DNA from: Glycomyces niveus
GTDB taxonomy: Bacteria; Actinomycetota; Actinomycetes; Mycobacteriales; Micromonosporaceae
Length of the DNA stretch: 64,000 nt
Reading direction: 5' to 3'
Assembly (NCBI RefSeq): GCF_017592475.1
Contig: NZ_JAGFNP010000016.1
Span: forward strand, 1-64,000
Below, piece by piece: positions 34,586-44,600 of the stretch; positions within the stretch are counted from its first letter, which is position 1; each line of letters starts with the position of its first letter. The position numbers and the translations under genes were made by a program. Below the pieces are notes generated by a model. The model saw nothing but the letters and a program-made list of their open reading frames with translations, ran no database searches and was not told where the DNA came from.

Positions 34586-35820
34586 AGCCAGACGAGGACG
34601 GCGAGGCCGACGAGCGTGCCCGTCACCGCCAGCAGCGCCCCCATCGCCGTGAACCTGCCGATCGGGACGCGGAGCAGCTGGTTTTCGGGCACGCCGGGCC
34701 TGCGGCCGGAGACGAGGTCGAACCACAGCAGCGTGGCCATGGACGCCCACGGCAGGATCAGCGGGCCGACGTTCGCGCCGATGAGCACCGCGAGGAGCGC
34801 GTCCTCCCGGCCGGCCGGGATCACCGACTCGACGGCCGCGTACGCGGGCAGGTTGTTGACCAGGTTCGAGAGCCCGGCCGCGGTGAGCCCGGCCTGGAAC
34901 ATGCCCGCGTCGCCCTCGCCGCCCCCGGCGAGCGCGGCGACGAGCGTGTCACCGCCGTGGCGCATGACGGTGGGGACCAGCAGGAACAGTCCGGCGGTGA
35001 GCGCGATGAGCCGCCACGGGAGGAGTTCGGCGGTGAGGAGGTGGCGGCGGCGCACGAGGCAGTAGCCGATGAGCACGGCGGCCGCGGCGGTGGAGACGAG
35101 CTGGATCGGGACGTCGGCGACGACCGCGAGCACGAAGCCCGCGCACACCGCTGCCGCCGTCCAGAAGAGGCGCCGGTCCTCGATGTGCGGCCGCCCGGCC
35201 GGGACGAGGTAGCGGTCGCGTTCACGGTGGCGCCTGCGCCAGAACCCGATCCAGAGGCACGCGGCGGTGGCGGCGAGCACCGCGAGCTGCGGGGCCCACA
35301 TGCGGGCGGCGAAGTCGAGCGGGCCGAGGCCGATGCGGTCGGCGGCGAGGAGGTTCGTCAGGTTCGAGACGGGCAGGAGCAGGCTCGCGGTGTTCGCGAG
35401 CCACACCGTGGTCATCGCGAGCGCGAGCGCCGGGGCGCGGGTGACGGCGGCGAGCGCGAGCATGACAGGGGTGAGCAGGACGATCGTGGTGTCGAGGTTG
35501 AGGAACGCGGTGGTGGCGGCGGCGAGGAGGACGCAGGCGGCGAAGAGGGCGGCGTGGCTGCCGCGCGCGAAGCGGGCGAGGCCGAGTGCGGCGATGTCGA
35601 AGAGCTGGGAGGCCTGGACGATCGCGACCATGGCCATGACGGTGCCGAGGAAGAGGATGAGCGGCGCGACGCGGGCGAGACTGTCGAGGGCGTCGCCGTT
35701 GGGGAGCGCTCCGGTAGCCCAGGAGACGAGCCCGGCGGCGAGGATGCCGAGGCTGACGAGGTCGAGGGGGTCAAGGGAGCCGAGGCGGAGGGCCTTCGCG
35801 CGGGCCGGGGCATTCGTCAC
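34582..35820 (-). CDS. ArsB/SLC13-like anion permease
   Basis: 412 residues, about 11 membrane segments. NLDTTIVLLTPVMLALA and GLSNLVNNLPAYAAVESV are the two re-entrant motifs of the ion-transporter (IT) superfamily that includes ArsB, NhaD and SLC13. No ars genes are near, so the substrate (arsenite, dicarboxylate, sodium) cannot be assigned. GTG at 35820 is taken as start; the frame remains open upstream through low-complexity sequence. Confidence 0.78.
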   Translation of the reverse strand: MTNAPARAKALRLGSLDPLDLVSLGILAAGLVSWATGALPNGDALDSLARVAPLILFLGTVMAMVAIVQASQLFDIAALGLARFARGSHAALFAACVLLAAATTAFLNLDTTIVLLTPVMLALAAVTRAPALALAMTTVWLANTASLLLPVSNLTNLLAADRIGLGPLDFAARMWAPQLAVLAATAACLWIGFWRRRHRERDRYLVPAGRPHIEDRRLFWTAAAVCAGFVLAVVADVPIQLVSTAAAAVLIGYCLVRRRHLLTAELLPWRLIALTAGLFLLVPTVMRHGGDTLVAALAGGGEGDAGMFQAGLTAAGLSNLVNNLPAYAAVESVIPAGREDALLAVLIGANVGPLILPWASMATLLWFDLVSGRRPGVPENQLLRVPIGRFTAMGALLAVTGTLVGLAVLVWL

Positions 35821-36830
35821 TGAGGCAATGGTAGGGACGGACGCACCGGGTGGCCACGATAAGTGAGCAGGTCGTGGGTGTGGTGAGCGGACGGGTGACC
35901 GGAACGACACGGGAGCCGCGCCATTCGGGTGTGTCGGACGGGTCCTCGGTGAACCGGCAGACATCTCCGGGTCACTGTCACGGTGGCTTGCGGTTAGAGC
36001 AATCAGCGACGAAGAACTGAGAGAAGGACATGGGTCGGTTGGCGGGTCTCGGGCGGGGCGGGGCGGGGCGGGGCGGGGCGGGGCGGGGCGGGGACACGCC
36101 CGAGCGCGGGGCTGGACTCGACCATTTCTCTTGGCGCACAGTGGGTTCAGGCCGGAAACGTGAGGGACTTGTACACCTGCGGGTGATGACAGAGGATGCC
36201 TGCACAGGGGATACTTGAAATACGTACAGGGATAGGGAATTGGTACAGGTGTCGAGTAGGTGCAAGCAGACTACGACAAGCCTCTGGCCGATCCGGCAAA
36301 CCAACCATTTCCGAGGCGACGACCCCGCGAGCTGGGGTTCCCTCCCCCGATCCGGGGGCGTCCGATCTCACCTCCGTGCTACCGGACCGCAGCTGTCCGC
36401 GCCCCGATGGGCCGTGATTGGGTGGACGGTTTCCCTGTTGGGATCACCCCAACCGGACGGAAGCGCCTCACACGGAGGCCGCTTCGACCAATAGCCAGAC
36501 CCGCCAGCGTTCAAGGACGGGCACCAGACCAGGCATTAGAAGACCTGGCCCGGCCGTCCCTCGTCCACGTCTATGGCGACACCATCAGCATCGTGCCCGC
36601 AAGGCTGCCATGCCCCCATGCCCGCAGCGGACGCACCACCACTCAGCGAAGGGAGCAGACCCGAGCCCGAGATCCGAGACCACCGCTTTCCGCGCGTGTT
36701 CAAGGTGCCTGAGCGACTTCAACGGAAGCTCCGCGCCTGCGAGGACCAATCCCAGCTGATGCTCTGGCTCAGAGGTGCTGCCGTGACCGACGACGTCGAG
36801 CGACCGCTTCGCGGTGGCGCCACCGGTCTT
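35821..36830. other. gene-poor 1-kb region
   Basis: No convincing gene. It holds the GGGCG array (36051-36090), an AT-rich promoter-like stretch near 36209-36250 with two GTACAGG copies, and short ORF scraps (QADYDKPLADPANQPF near 36260; LARPSLVHVYGDTISIVP near 36550; FKVPERLQRKL near 36700) that read like broken coding sequence in shifting frames. Probably degraded accessory DNA. Confidence 0.5.
36051..36093. repeat. pentanucleotide array (GGGCG)x8
   Basis: Eight perfect GGGCG units plus a final GGG. Runs of three or four G separated by a single C make it G-quadruplex-capable on the plus strand. Confidence 0.95.
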
Positions 36831-37085
36831 TCAGGCCTCTTCGATGTCAACGAGTCGGAACACCACGCGGTCGCCCTTGAACAGCGACGAAGGGCTCGCA
36901 CTCCAATCGATGGGCGGCCACCAGCGCGGATGTTGCCATGACTGGGTCAGCTCTCCCACTGCGGCACCGTCAACGACGATCGACCAGCGCCGCTTCCCTC
37001 CCGTGATCGCGGGGAGCGCCGGGCGGCCCAGCACCGCCACCACAACTTCCTCCAGGCTCCGGATTCCTTCGGTCCGAACCACCAC
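36831..37085 (-). CDS. small paralogous protein, copy A
   Basis: 84 residues from the GTG at 37085 (a second GTG follows). It is homologous to the product of 37404-37661: both contain GGKR.WSI, then TQ.W.HPRWWPP.DW. No family recognised. Tandem copies with the same upstream small membrane gene suggest duplication of a two-gene unit. The ribosome site (GAGGAGG) is 14 bp from the GTG and only 7 bp from an ATC codon, so the true start is uncertain. Confidence 0.5.
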   Translation of the reverse strand: MVVRTEGIRSLEEVVVAVLGRPALPAITGGKRRWSIVVDGAAVGELTQSWQHPRWWPPIDWSASPSSLFKGDRVVFRLVDIEEA

Positions 37086-37147
37086 GGTGATCGGGCATCC
37101 TCCTCGTCGGGGGCACGATCCAGGACTCGGAGATGCCCGGAGCCATG

Positions 37148-37354
37148 TCACCGCGCTTTGGCGGGAGGGGCCGCTCGGTGGCTCTGTCCTTGACCCACAT
37201 CATCAGCGGAAGGATGCCATCCGAGCAGGTAGGCCAGGAGACCGCTCGCCATGCCGGCGGCTTCGACCATGCTCAACGATTGCAACAGGGCGAGCAGACC
37301 GCTCACCATGCATATGAGCAGGAAAACCTGGAGAGCGACAGGATGGCAAGGCAC
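37148..37354 (-). pseudogene. small membrane protein gene, copy A, probably frameshifted
   Basis: 68 codons with two hydrophobic stretches. Compared with copy B (37664-37861), the C-terminal part matching AMLWARAKSTEPLPPK reappears in another frame as MMWVKDRATERPLPPK just upstream of copy A of the paralogous gene. So a frameshift has split this copy; its own end (SHRAAPPAKAR) is out of register. Confidence 0.45.
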
Positions 37355-37403
37355 ACGACTTACTGCCAGAACACCAGCGGCCCAATCCGGCGAATCGCGC
37401 GGC

Positions 37404-37661
37404 TCATGCGGAGGTTCCCTGTTCGATCCGCATGCGCAGGGTGTCGTCTGCGGGGAACGGCTCCTCTGGGTCGCCGATCCAGTCGACCGGCGGCCACCAG
37501 CGCGGGTGCTCCCAGGTCTGTGTCACCACGGCCACCGGGACGCATTCGATCATGATCGACCACTGTCGCTTCCCTCCCGAGATCGTGGGGAGCACCTGGC
37601 GGCGGAGCACCGCGGCGACGACCGCTCGAAGGCTCAGGGTGCGGTCTACTCGGACGGTCAC
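37404..37661 (-). CDS. small paralogous protein, copy B
   Basis: 85 residues; paralog of the gene at 36831. GTG at 37661 lies 2 bp after the stop of the small membrane gene, so translation is likely coupled; GAAGGAG is 13 bp upstream of the GTG (7 bp upstream of an ATA). Conserved features: a short beta strand (TVRVDRTLS), SGGKRQWSI and a tryptophan-rich HPRWWPPVDW. Perhaps a small soluble partner of the membrane protein. Function unknown. Confidence 0.55.
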   Translation of the reverse strand: MTVRVDRTLSLRAVVAAVLRRQVLPTISGGKRQWSIMIECVPVAVVTQTWEHPRWWPPVDWIGDPEEPFPADDTLRMRIEQGTSA

Positions 37662-37663
37662 CG

Positions 37664-37861
37664 TTATCGGGCGTCTCCTTCGCCCGGGGGCGCGACCGCC
37701 AAGACCGCCAACTCGGCGATGCCGTCGGAACTGTACTTCGGCGGCAGCGGCTCGGTGCTTTTGGCACGGGCCCACAACATGGCGGGAAAAACCAGGCAGA
37801 GGTGCCAGCAGATCAGGTACGCGGCGACCACTAGCGCAAGGATCAACTCAGTTGTGGGCAT
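37664..37861 (-). CDS. small single-pass membrane protein, copy B
   Basis: 65 residues. An N-terminal membrane segment (TELILALVVAAYLICWHLCLVFPAML, about 4-30, listed in two parts when counted) is followed by a charged tail containing STEPLPPK. It is coupled to the paralog at 37404. Intact counterpart of the damaged copy at 37148. No family recognised. Confidence 0.5.
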   Translation of the reverse strand: MPTTELILALVVAAYLICWHLCLVFPAMLWARAKSTEPLPPKYSSDGIAELAVLAVAPPGEGDAR

Positions 37862-37955
37862 GAGGGATGCCCACAGCGTAGTGCCGCGGAGTGCGGAGCG
37901 TGGTTCAGCCGATACGGGCAGGGACCGCGTGACGCGGTCCCTGCCGGGAGTTCGA

Positions 37956-40559
37956 TCAGGCTTTGGTGACGGTGAGTTTGTCGCCTTGGTCGCTCACGCC
38001 GACTTCGACGGTGTCGCCGTCGATGATCTTGCCTTCCAGGAGTTCCCGGGAGAGCGGGTCGCCGATGGAGGACTGGATGAGGCGGCGGAGGGGGCGGGCG
38101 CCGTAGACCGGGTCGAAGCCGCGGTCGGCGAGCCACGATTTCGCGGCGTCGTTGACGGCGAGCTTGAGGCGGCGGGTCTCCATGCGGTGCTCGAGGAAGC
38201 GCAACTGGACTTCGACGATCGCCTTCAGGTGGTCGTGCTCGAGCGCGTGGAAGATGACGATGTCGTCCAGGCGGTTGAGGAACTCCGGCTTGAAGTGGGT
38301 GCGGATCGCAGCCAGTACCTGGTCGCGCTTCGCGGTCTCCTCGAGCAGCGGGTCGACCAGGGCCGAGGAGCCGAGGTTCGAGGTCATGATGAGGATGACG
38401 TTGCGGAAGTCGACCGTGCGACCCTGGCCGTCCGTGAGGCGGCCGTCGTCCAGGACCTGCAGGAGCGTGTCGAAGACCCGCGGGTGCGCCTTCTCGACCT
38501 CATCGAGGAGGACCACCGAGTAGGGGCGGCGGCGCACCGGCTCGGTGAGCTGGCCGCCTTCCTCGTACCCGACGTAACCGGGCGGGGCGCCGATGAGGCG
38601 GGCCACCGAGTGCTGCTCGGTGTACTCGCCCATGTCAATGCGGATCATCGCGCGGTCGTCGTCGAACATGAACTCCGCCAGCGCTTTTGCGAGCTCGGTC
38701 TTGCCGACGCCGGTCGGCCCGGCGAAGATGAACGAGCCGGTGGGCCGGTTCGGGTCGGAGAGGCCGGCGCGGGCGCGGCGCAGGGCGTCGGAGACGACAG
38801 TGACCGCTTCGAGCTGGCCGACGACGCGTTCGCCCAGGACCTCCTCGGCGTGGAGGAGCTTGTGCGTCTCGGACTCCTGGAGGCGGCCAGCGGGGATGCC
38901 GGTCCAGGCGGAGACGACGTCGGCGATCTCGTCGGCGTCGATCTCCTCCTTGAGCATCGGCTGGTGCGCGGGGTCGGTGTCGGCGCTGGCGAGTTCGGCT
39001 TCGGCGTCGGCGAGCTGCTGCTCGATTTCGGGGATGCGGCCGTAGCGCAGCTGGGCGGCCTTCTCGAGGTCGTATTCGCGTTCGGCGCGTTCGGCCTGGG
39101 TCTTGAGGTCGTCGAGTTCTTCTTTGAGTTCGGAGACCTTGCCGATGCGGCCCTTCTCGGACTCCCACTGGCGAGAGAGTGCGGCGAGCTTCTCGCGTTC
39201 GTCGGCGAGTTCGCGCTGGAGGGACGCGAGGCGGTCGGCGGAGGCCGGGTCGTCCTTCTCGTTCTGGAGGGCGGTCTCCTCGATCTCGAGGCGGCGCACG
39301 GCGCGCTCGATGGTGTCGATCTCCTCAGGGCGCGAGTCGATCTCGATGCGCAGGCGGCTGGCGGCCTCGTCGACGAGATCGATGGCCTTGTCGGGGAGGC
39401 GGCGGTCCTGCAGGTAGCGGTCGGAGAGCTGCGCGGCGGCCACGAGAGCCGAGTCGGTGATGCGCACGCCGTGGTGGACCTCGTAGCGTTCCTTGAGGCC
39501 GCGGAGGATCGCGACGGTGTCCTCGACGGACGGCTCGCCGACGAAGACCTGCTGGAAGCGGCGCTCCAGGGCGGCGTCCTTCTCGATGTGCTCGCGGTAC
39601 TCGTTGAGAGTGGTGGCGCCGATCATGTGGAGCTCGCCGCGGGCGAGGGCGGGCTTGAGCATGTTGCCCGCGTCGAGGGAGCCCTCGGACTTGCCGGCGC
39701 CGACCATGGTGTGGAGCTCGTCGATGAACGGGATGATCTCGCCGTCGGAGGATTTGATCTCCTCCATGACGGACTTGAAGCGCTCCTCGAACTGGCCGCG
39801 GTACTGCGCGCCGGCGATCATGCTGGCGAGGTCGAGGAGGATGACGCGGCGGTCGCGCAGCGACTCCGGCACGTCCCCGGCGACGATGCGCTGGGCGAGG
39901 CCTTCGACGATCGCGGTCTTGCCGACGCCGGGCTCGCCGATGAGGACCGGGTTGTTCTTAGTGCGGCGCGACAGGACCTGGATGACACGGCGGATCTCAG
40001 TGTCGCGGCCGATCACGGGGTCCACTTTGCCCGAACGGGCGGTCTCGGTGAGGTCGACGCCGTACTTCTCGAGGGCCTTGTAGCCCTGCTCGGGGTCGGC
40101 GGAGGAGATCTTGCGGTCGCCGCCGCGCAGGGTCGGGAAGGCGCTGATGAGCTTCTTGTCGGTGGCGCCCTGCGCGGTGAGGAAGGTGCCGACGTCGCCG
40201 CCCGCCTGGGCGAGGCCGGTGATGAGGTGCTCGGTGGAGACGTACTCGTCGCCGTAGTCGGTCGCGATCTTGTCCGCGGCGTTGATGGCGCGCAAGGACT
40301 CCCGGGCCATCGAGGGCTCGGAGACGGACGGCCCGGAGGCCGAGGGGAGCTCGTCGATGCGGCGCTCGGTCTCGGCGGAGACGGTGCCGGGGGTGACGCC
40401 GACGAGCTGGAGGAGCCCGGGCGCGGTGGAGCCGTCGACCGTCAGGAGCGCGTCGAGCAGGTGCCACGGTTCGACGGCGGGGTTCCCTCCGGCGGCCGCC
40501 GTGCGCGCGGCCTGGGAGATCACTTCTCGGCTCTTGGTGGTCAGACGGTTGACGTCCAC
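37956..40559 (-). CDS. clpB: ClpB disaggregase
   Basis: 867 residues, normal length. Order: Clp_N repeats (1-145), AAA-1 with Walker A GEPGVGKTA (about 205-213), the coiled-coil middle domain (about 400-525, rich in Leu/Glu/Arg) that tells ClpB from ClpA/C, AAA-2 with GPTGVGKTE (about 611) and GAPPGYVGYEEGG pore loop, and the D2 small domain. It rescues aggregated proteins with DnaK. GTG start at 40559. A HAIR element upstream puts it in the HspR heat-shock regulon. Confidence 0.95.
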   Translation of the reverse strand: MDVNRLTTKSREVISQAARTAAAGGNPAVEPWHLLDALLTVDGSTAPGLLQLVGVTPGTVSAETERRIDELPSASGPSVSEPSMARESLRAINAADKIATDYGDEYVSTEHLITGLAQAGGDVGTFLTAQGATDKKLISAFPTLRGGDRKISSADPEQGYKALEKYGVDLTETARSGKVDPVIGRDTEIRRVIQVLSRRTKNNPVLIGEPGVGKTAIVEGLAQRIVAGDVPESLRDRRVILLDLASMIAGAQYRGQFEERFKSVMEEIKSSDGEIIPFIDELHTMVGAGKSEGSLDAGNMLKPALARGELHMIGATTLNEYREHIEKDAALERRFQQVFVGEPSVEDTVAILRGLKERYEVHHGVRITDSALVAAAQLSDRYLQDRRLPDKAIDLVDEAASRLRIEIDSRPEEIDTIERAVRRLEIEETALQNEKDDPASADRLASLQRELADEREKLAALSRQWESEKGRIGKVSELKEELDDLKTQAERAEREYDLEKAAQLRYGRIPEIEQQLADAEAELASADTDPAHQPMLKEEIDADEIADVVSAWTGIPAGRLQESETHKLLHAEEVLGERVVGQLEAVTVVSDALRRARAGLSDPNRPTGSFIFAGPTGVGKTELAKALAEFMFDDDRAMIRIDMGEYTEQHSVARLIGAPPGYVGYEEGGQLTEPVRRRPYSVVLLDEVEKAHPRVFDTLLQVLDDGRLTDGQGRTVDFRNVILIMTSNLGSSALVDPLLEETAKRDQVLAAIRTHFKPEFLNRLDDIVIFHALEHDHLKAIVEVQLRFLEHRMETRRLKLAVNDAAKSWLADRGFDPVYGARPLRRLIQSSIGDPLSRELLEGKIIDGDTVEVGVSDQGDKLTVTKA

Positions 40560-40660
40560 GGTTCCCGTGCTCCTCTACGCTGTCGAACGAATGCTGTCCA
40601 AGGTGCGGGCCTCAAGCGCTCGACGGTCGGCGCACCCGGGCGCGGCTGCCGAAGCGACCC

Positions 40661-40687
40661 GAAGTTGAGTGTATCCGACTCAACTTC
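40661..40687 (-). promoter_or_regulatory. HAIR element (HspR operator) of clpB
   Basis: TTGAGT-N7-ACTCAA at 40665-40683, matching the HAIR consensus CTTGAGTN7ACTCAAG, extended to GAAGTTGAGT / ACTCAACTTC. It lies about 105-130 bp before the clpB GTG, where HspR would repress until heat shock. Confidence 0.85.
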
Positions 40688-40800
40688 CGCGGACGGCTCG
40701 ATCCGTTTCGCCCGTAGCGTAAAGCCCCGGGCCTACCGGCCCAGGGCGTATAGCGGACGTGGCGCCCGCGAACCGCTCGCAAAGCGCGCCGAAGCTACGG

Positions 40801-40834
40801 CGAAGGCCCCGAGCCGTTCGGTTCGGGGCCTTCG
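40801..40834 (-). terminator. terminator of BRCT gene
   Basis: 12-bp perfect stem CGAAGGCCCCGA / TCGGGGCCTTCG with a 10-nt loop, 15 bp after the BRCT stop on the minus strand. Confidence 0.8.
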
Positions 40835-40849
40835 CGGTGCTTGCGGGCG

Positions 40850-41563
40850 TTACTTCTTGGCGGCGCTGAGGCCGAAGATCGACTTGATCTTGTCGAGGAG
40901 GGACGGCTTGGCGGACTTCTCGCCGCCCTTCGCGTCGGTCTCGATGGCGGGCGCCTCCGCCTGGGACGGGACGGTCTTCTCGGGATCGGCCGGGACGTCC
41001 TCGGGCTCGTCGATCGCCTCGGCGACCGGCTCGGGCTTCTCGTCAGCCTTCGGCTCGGCGGCCTCGGGCTCCGCAGCGGCCTCGGGCTCGGGGTCGGCGA
41101 TCGGGTCGGGCTCTTCGACCGGCTCCTCGGACGCGGTCTCCGGCTCGGGGTGGCTCGGCTCGTCGGCCGGCTCGTCCGCGCGCTCGGGCTCGGGGTGGGC
41201 CGGCTCGTCGGCGGGCTCGGGCTCCGGTTCGGGCTCGGTGTCCACCACGGCGACGGGCGTCTCGGCGGGCGCGGCTTCGAGCTCGGCCTCGACGACCTCG
41301 TCGACCTCGTCCTCGGCGCCCGCGACCAGCAGCGCCTTGAACTCGTCGACCGAGAGGACCGGGACGCCGGCCTCTTCGGCCTTCTTCACGCGGGCTTCGG
41401 TGGGCTTGACGGTGTCGTCGACGACCAGGTGGGTCACGGTCTTGGTGAACTGTTTGGCGAGGGCGACGTCGGCGTCGGACTCGGCGATGAGTCGGGCAGT
41501 TTCGGCGTCGGGGCCGGTACCCAAGACGATGATCCTGATCTTGTCTCCCGTCTTCGTCGGCAC
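40850..41563 (-). CDS. BRCT-domain protein with long acidic Pro/Glu tail
   Basis: 237 residues. Residues 8-85 form one BRCT fold (IIVLGTGPDAETARLIAESDADVALAKQ... THLVVDD ... AGVPVLSVDEFKALL), as in the phosphopeptide-binding end of DNA ligase. Residues 86-210 are a low-complexity, strongly acidic region of EP/DEP repeats, and the last 25 are basic (LLDKIKSIFGLSAAKK). GTG start behind GGGAGGT. Possibly a DNA-damage adaptor; it abuts the DUF3686 ATPase cluster in the same orientation, but a 115-bp gap separates them. Confidence 0.75.
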   Translation of the reverse strand: MPTKTGDKIRIIVLGTGPDAETARLIAESDADVALAKQFTKTVTHLVVDDTVKPTEARVKKAEEAGVPVLSVDEFKALLVAGAEDEVDEVVEAELEAAPAETPVAVVDTEPEPEPEPADEPAHPEPERADEPADEPSHPEPETASEEPVEEPDPIADPEPEAAAEPEAAEPKADEKPEPVAEAIDEPEDVPADPEKTVPSQAEAPAIETDAKGGEKSAKPSLLDKIKSIFGLSAAKK

Positions 41564-41678
41564 GGGGACCTCCCTTATTCGATGGTTAGCGGCTGCAGGG
41601 GCACACGCGGGCTACGCGCCAAGCTTTTGCTCAAGAGCGTACCGGGTCGCAAGGGAGGTCTGGGCCAGCGGAGAGGAC

Positions 41679-44600
41679 TTATTCCCGTTCGATCCCACTC
41701 CTTTGTTGCAGGACGGTTTCGATGCCCTTCACGCGGTCGGAGAGCAAGGTGATGGCGCCGACCGCTCTCGACATAGGATCGTCGCTCGCGCCGCCGAGGG
41801 TCTGCTCGCGGCGGTACGCCTCCTTCACCGCCTCCCAGCGGGCGGCCCGCTCGGGGGTGAGGCGGCCGCGGAGGTCGGCGAGTTTGAGGAGGTTCGCCTC
41901 CGCGCCGGAGGCGAGGGTCTGGGCCTCGCCCGCGTAGTGGTCGTCGATGACCGCTTCGAGCTCGTCGTCGTTCATGACCGGGACGACGCGCTCGGCGAGC
42001 CGGTTCATGTTGCGGTAGGAGCCCTGGAGGAGGAACGGCGGCTCGGTGCGCGCGCTGTCGTCCATCGCGGCGGAGGCGATGTAAGCGAGGTTGTTGGCGA
42101 GCACGGTCTTCTGGATGCGCACGAGTTTGCGCAGCACCGACAGGACCTGGTCGAGCTCGCCTGCGCTGTACGGGTGGCGCAGCGCCTCGGGCGCGGCGGT
42201 CGGGTCGCCGGAGGCGAGGCGGATGAGGACGGCGGTGTCGGCGCGCTCGCGTCCGGCGAGGGGCGCGGTGACCTTGTTGGAGGTGAGCGCGTTCTCGATG
42301 TAGGACTGGGCGAAGACCTGGTCGCGGCCGGAGAGGACGTCGCCGAGGTTCCACACGTCGGCGCGGTTGGCGAGCATGTCCGGGATGCGGAACTTCTGGC
42401 CGGCCTCGGTGTACGGGTTGCCGGCCATGCACACCGCGAACCGCTTGCCGCGCAGGTCGTAGGTGCGGGTGCGGCCGTTCCAGACGCCCTCCATCTTGCG
42501 CTGCGCGTCGCACAGCGAGATGAACTTCTGCAGCAGCTCGGGGTTGGTGTGCTGGATGTCGTCGAGGTAGAGCAGCACGTTGTTGCCGCATTCGAGCGCG
42601 AAGTTGATCTTCTCGACCTCGGCGCGGGCGGTCGCGTTCGGCGCGTCCTCCGGGTCGACCGAGACGGTCTCGTGCCCGAGCGCGGGGCCGTTGACCTTGA
42701 CCAGGAGCATGCCGAGCCGGTCGGCGACGTACTCCATGAGGGTGGTCTTGCCGTAGCCGGGCGGGGAGATGAGCATGAGCATGCCCGACTGGTCGGTGCG
42801 GCGGCCCTCGCCCGAGCCGGCGCCGATCTGCTTGGCGAGGTTCGAGCCGATGAGCGGCAGGTACACGTCGTCGATGAGCTGGTTGCGCACGAACCCGGCC
42901 ATGGTCTTGGGCTTGAACTCCTCGACGCGCAGCGCGCGGCGGTGCCCTTCGATGAGTTCGCCGCGGCGGCGCTGGTAGGCGCGGTAGCCGGGCAGCACGG
43001 TGCGGCGGAAGCGGCCGGTGCGGGCCAGGAACTCGTCCAGGCGCAGCGGGAGCACGCGGGACTCGACGCGCGGGTGGGTGCCGAGCAGGCCGGTGACCTG
43101 GCTGGAGAGCTCGGCGGTGACGTCGTATCCGTCCACTTCGGCCAGGATGACCGCGAGCGCTTCGGGCAGGTCCGCCTCGTCGAAGCCCTCGGGTTCGGCT
43201 TGGCGCAGAAAGGACTCGAGCCAGACGGCCGCGAGCTCCCATTTGGAGGTCATGTCGCTCTCGAGGGCGCGCAGGTCGGATTCGAAGTCCGCCTTGGCGC
43301 CCGGGCCGACCTGGCGTTCGAACGCGGCGAGCAGCGAGCGCGCCCGCTGCGAGACGGCGAAGCCGCCGCTGGGGTCGGCCAGCTCCTCCGCGAGGTACTC
43401 CCCCGCGAGGTCGGGGTCGACCTCGAGCGGCAGCAGCGTGCTGTTGAGGTAGTGGTTGACGGCCTCGCCGAGGTCGGCGGCGAGGTCGGCGAGGGCGTCG
43501 GCGCGGCCGAACACGGCGCGGGCGCGCGCGAGCGACCGGGCCTGGGTGCGGATCGCGATCCGCTCCTCCTTCGGGATGCCGTGGCCCCAGTACAGCTGGG
43601 CGGCGGCGCGCTCGGCGGAGCGGTAGCGGAGCAGGCCCGAGGCGGCGTAGAGGCGCAGCACTTCGGCGAGGATCGCGGCGGCGTCGGCGTCGTGGACACC
43701 GCGCTCGTACCCTTCGTCGTAGCGTTCGGCCGCGGCGGCGGCGGTGAACGCCGGGAGGTCCTCGGCGAGGAGCTTCGCGGGGCCGTGCTCGGCGAGGAGG
43801 GCCGCGGCCAGGTGCTCGGCCCGGTAGACCTCGTTGCTCTCGGAGGGCAGGAACTGGTGCCAGTATGGCTTCGTGTCGGCGAAGCCGGGGTCGTCGACGA
43901 CATGGCGGTAGTCGGTGCCGGTGAGCGAGAACGCGAGCGCGCCGCCGGAGGGCACGAGGGTGAGGTCGAGCGGCTGGGTGTTGACGGGGATGCGGTGCTC
44001 GCCGAACTTGACGGCGTCGCCGTCGAAGAGGTCGAGCCGGTCGCTGAGCGCGCGGCCGGCCTCGGCGCGGGCGGCGGCGATGCGGCCCTCGATCTCCTCG
44101 GCGCGCACGGTGTCGTCGAGGCCGCGCAGCTCGGCGATGACCTTGCGGAGGCGCTCCACCATCGGGTCCGTGGCGAAGTAGGTGTTCACTTCATCCAGAG
44201 AGGACAGTGTGGCGGTTCGTCGGGCCACGGCCTCGAGGATGCGGTCGGCCGACTGCGCGAGCTGCTCGGCGCGGCGCGCGGCCTCGTCGAGGAGGTGCTG
44301 CTTGCGGGAGGAGAACGCCTCGTAGACGTCGGTCCGCTTGTCCCCCAGCTGGGTCAGGAACTCGTCGAAGTCCGCGAAGCGGGTCTCGAGGTTCTCGACG
44401 GTGAGCAGGAGGCGGCCCAGCTGCTCGTCGCAGGCCGCGGGCGTGTCGGCGGCGGCGATGGCGGCCGTGACGGACTGGCCGAGGAGCGCGAACTCGGCCG
44501 CGAACTCGGCTTTGCCCTCGCCCACGGCGAGTTCGCGGCGGCGCGCGGCGAGGGTGGCGCGGGCGCGGTTGACGGCGGCGAGCACCTCGGAGACGCGGCC

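Noticed and set aside
36573..36941. 122-codon plus-strand ORF (contains FKVPERLQRKL)
   Set aside because: Its 3' part is antisense to copy A of the paralogous small gene and the 5' part lacks a ribosome site; left as possible remnant only.
37060..37670. ATA/ATC start codons for the paralogous small genes
   Set aside because: Ribosome-site spacing to AT(A/C) is good in both copies, but GTG codons lie 6 bp further on; an unusual start needs peptide evidence.
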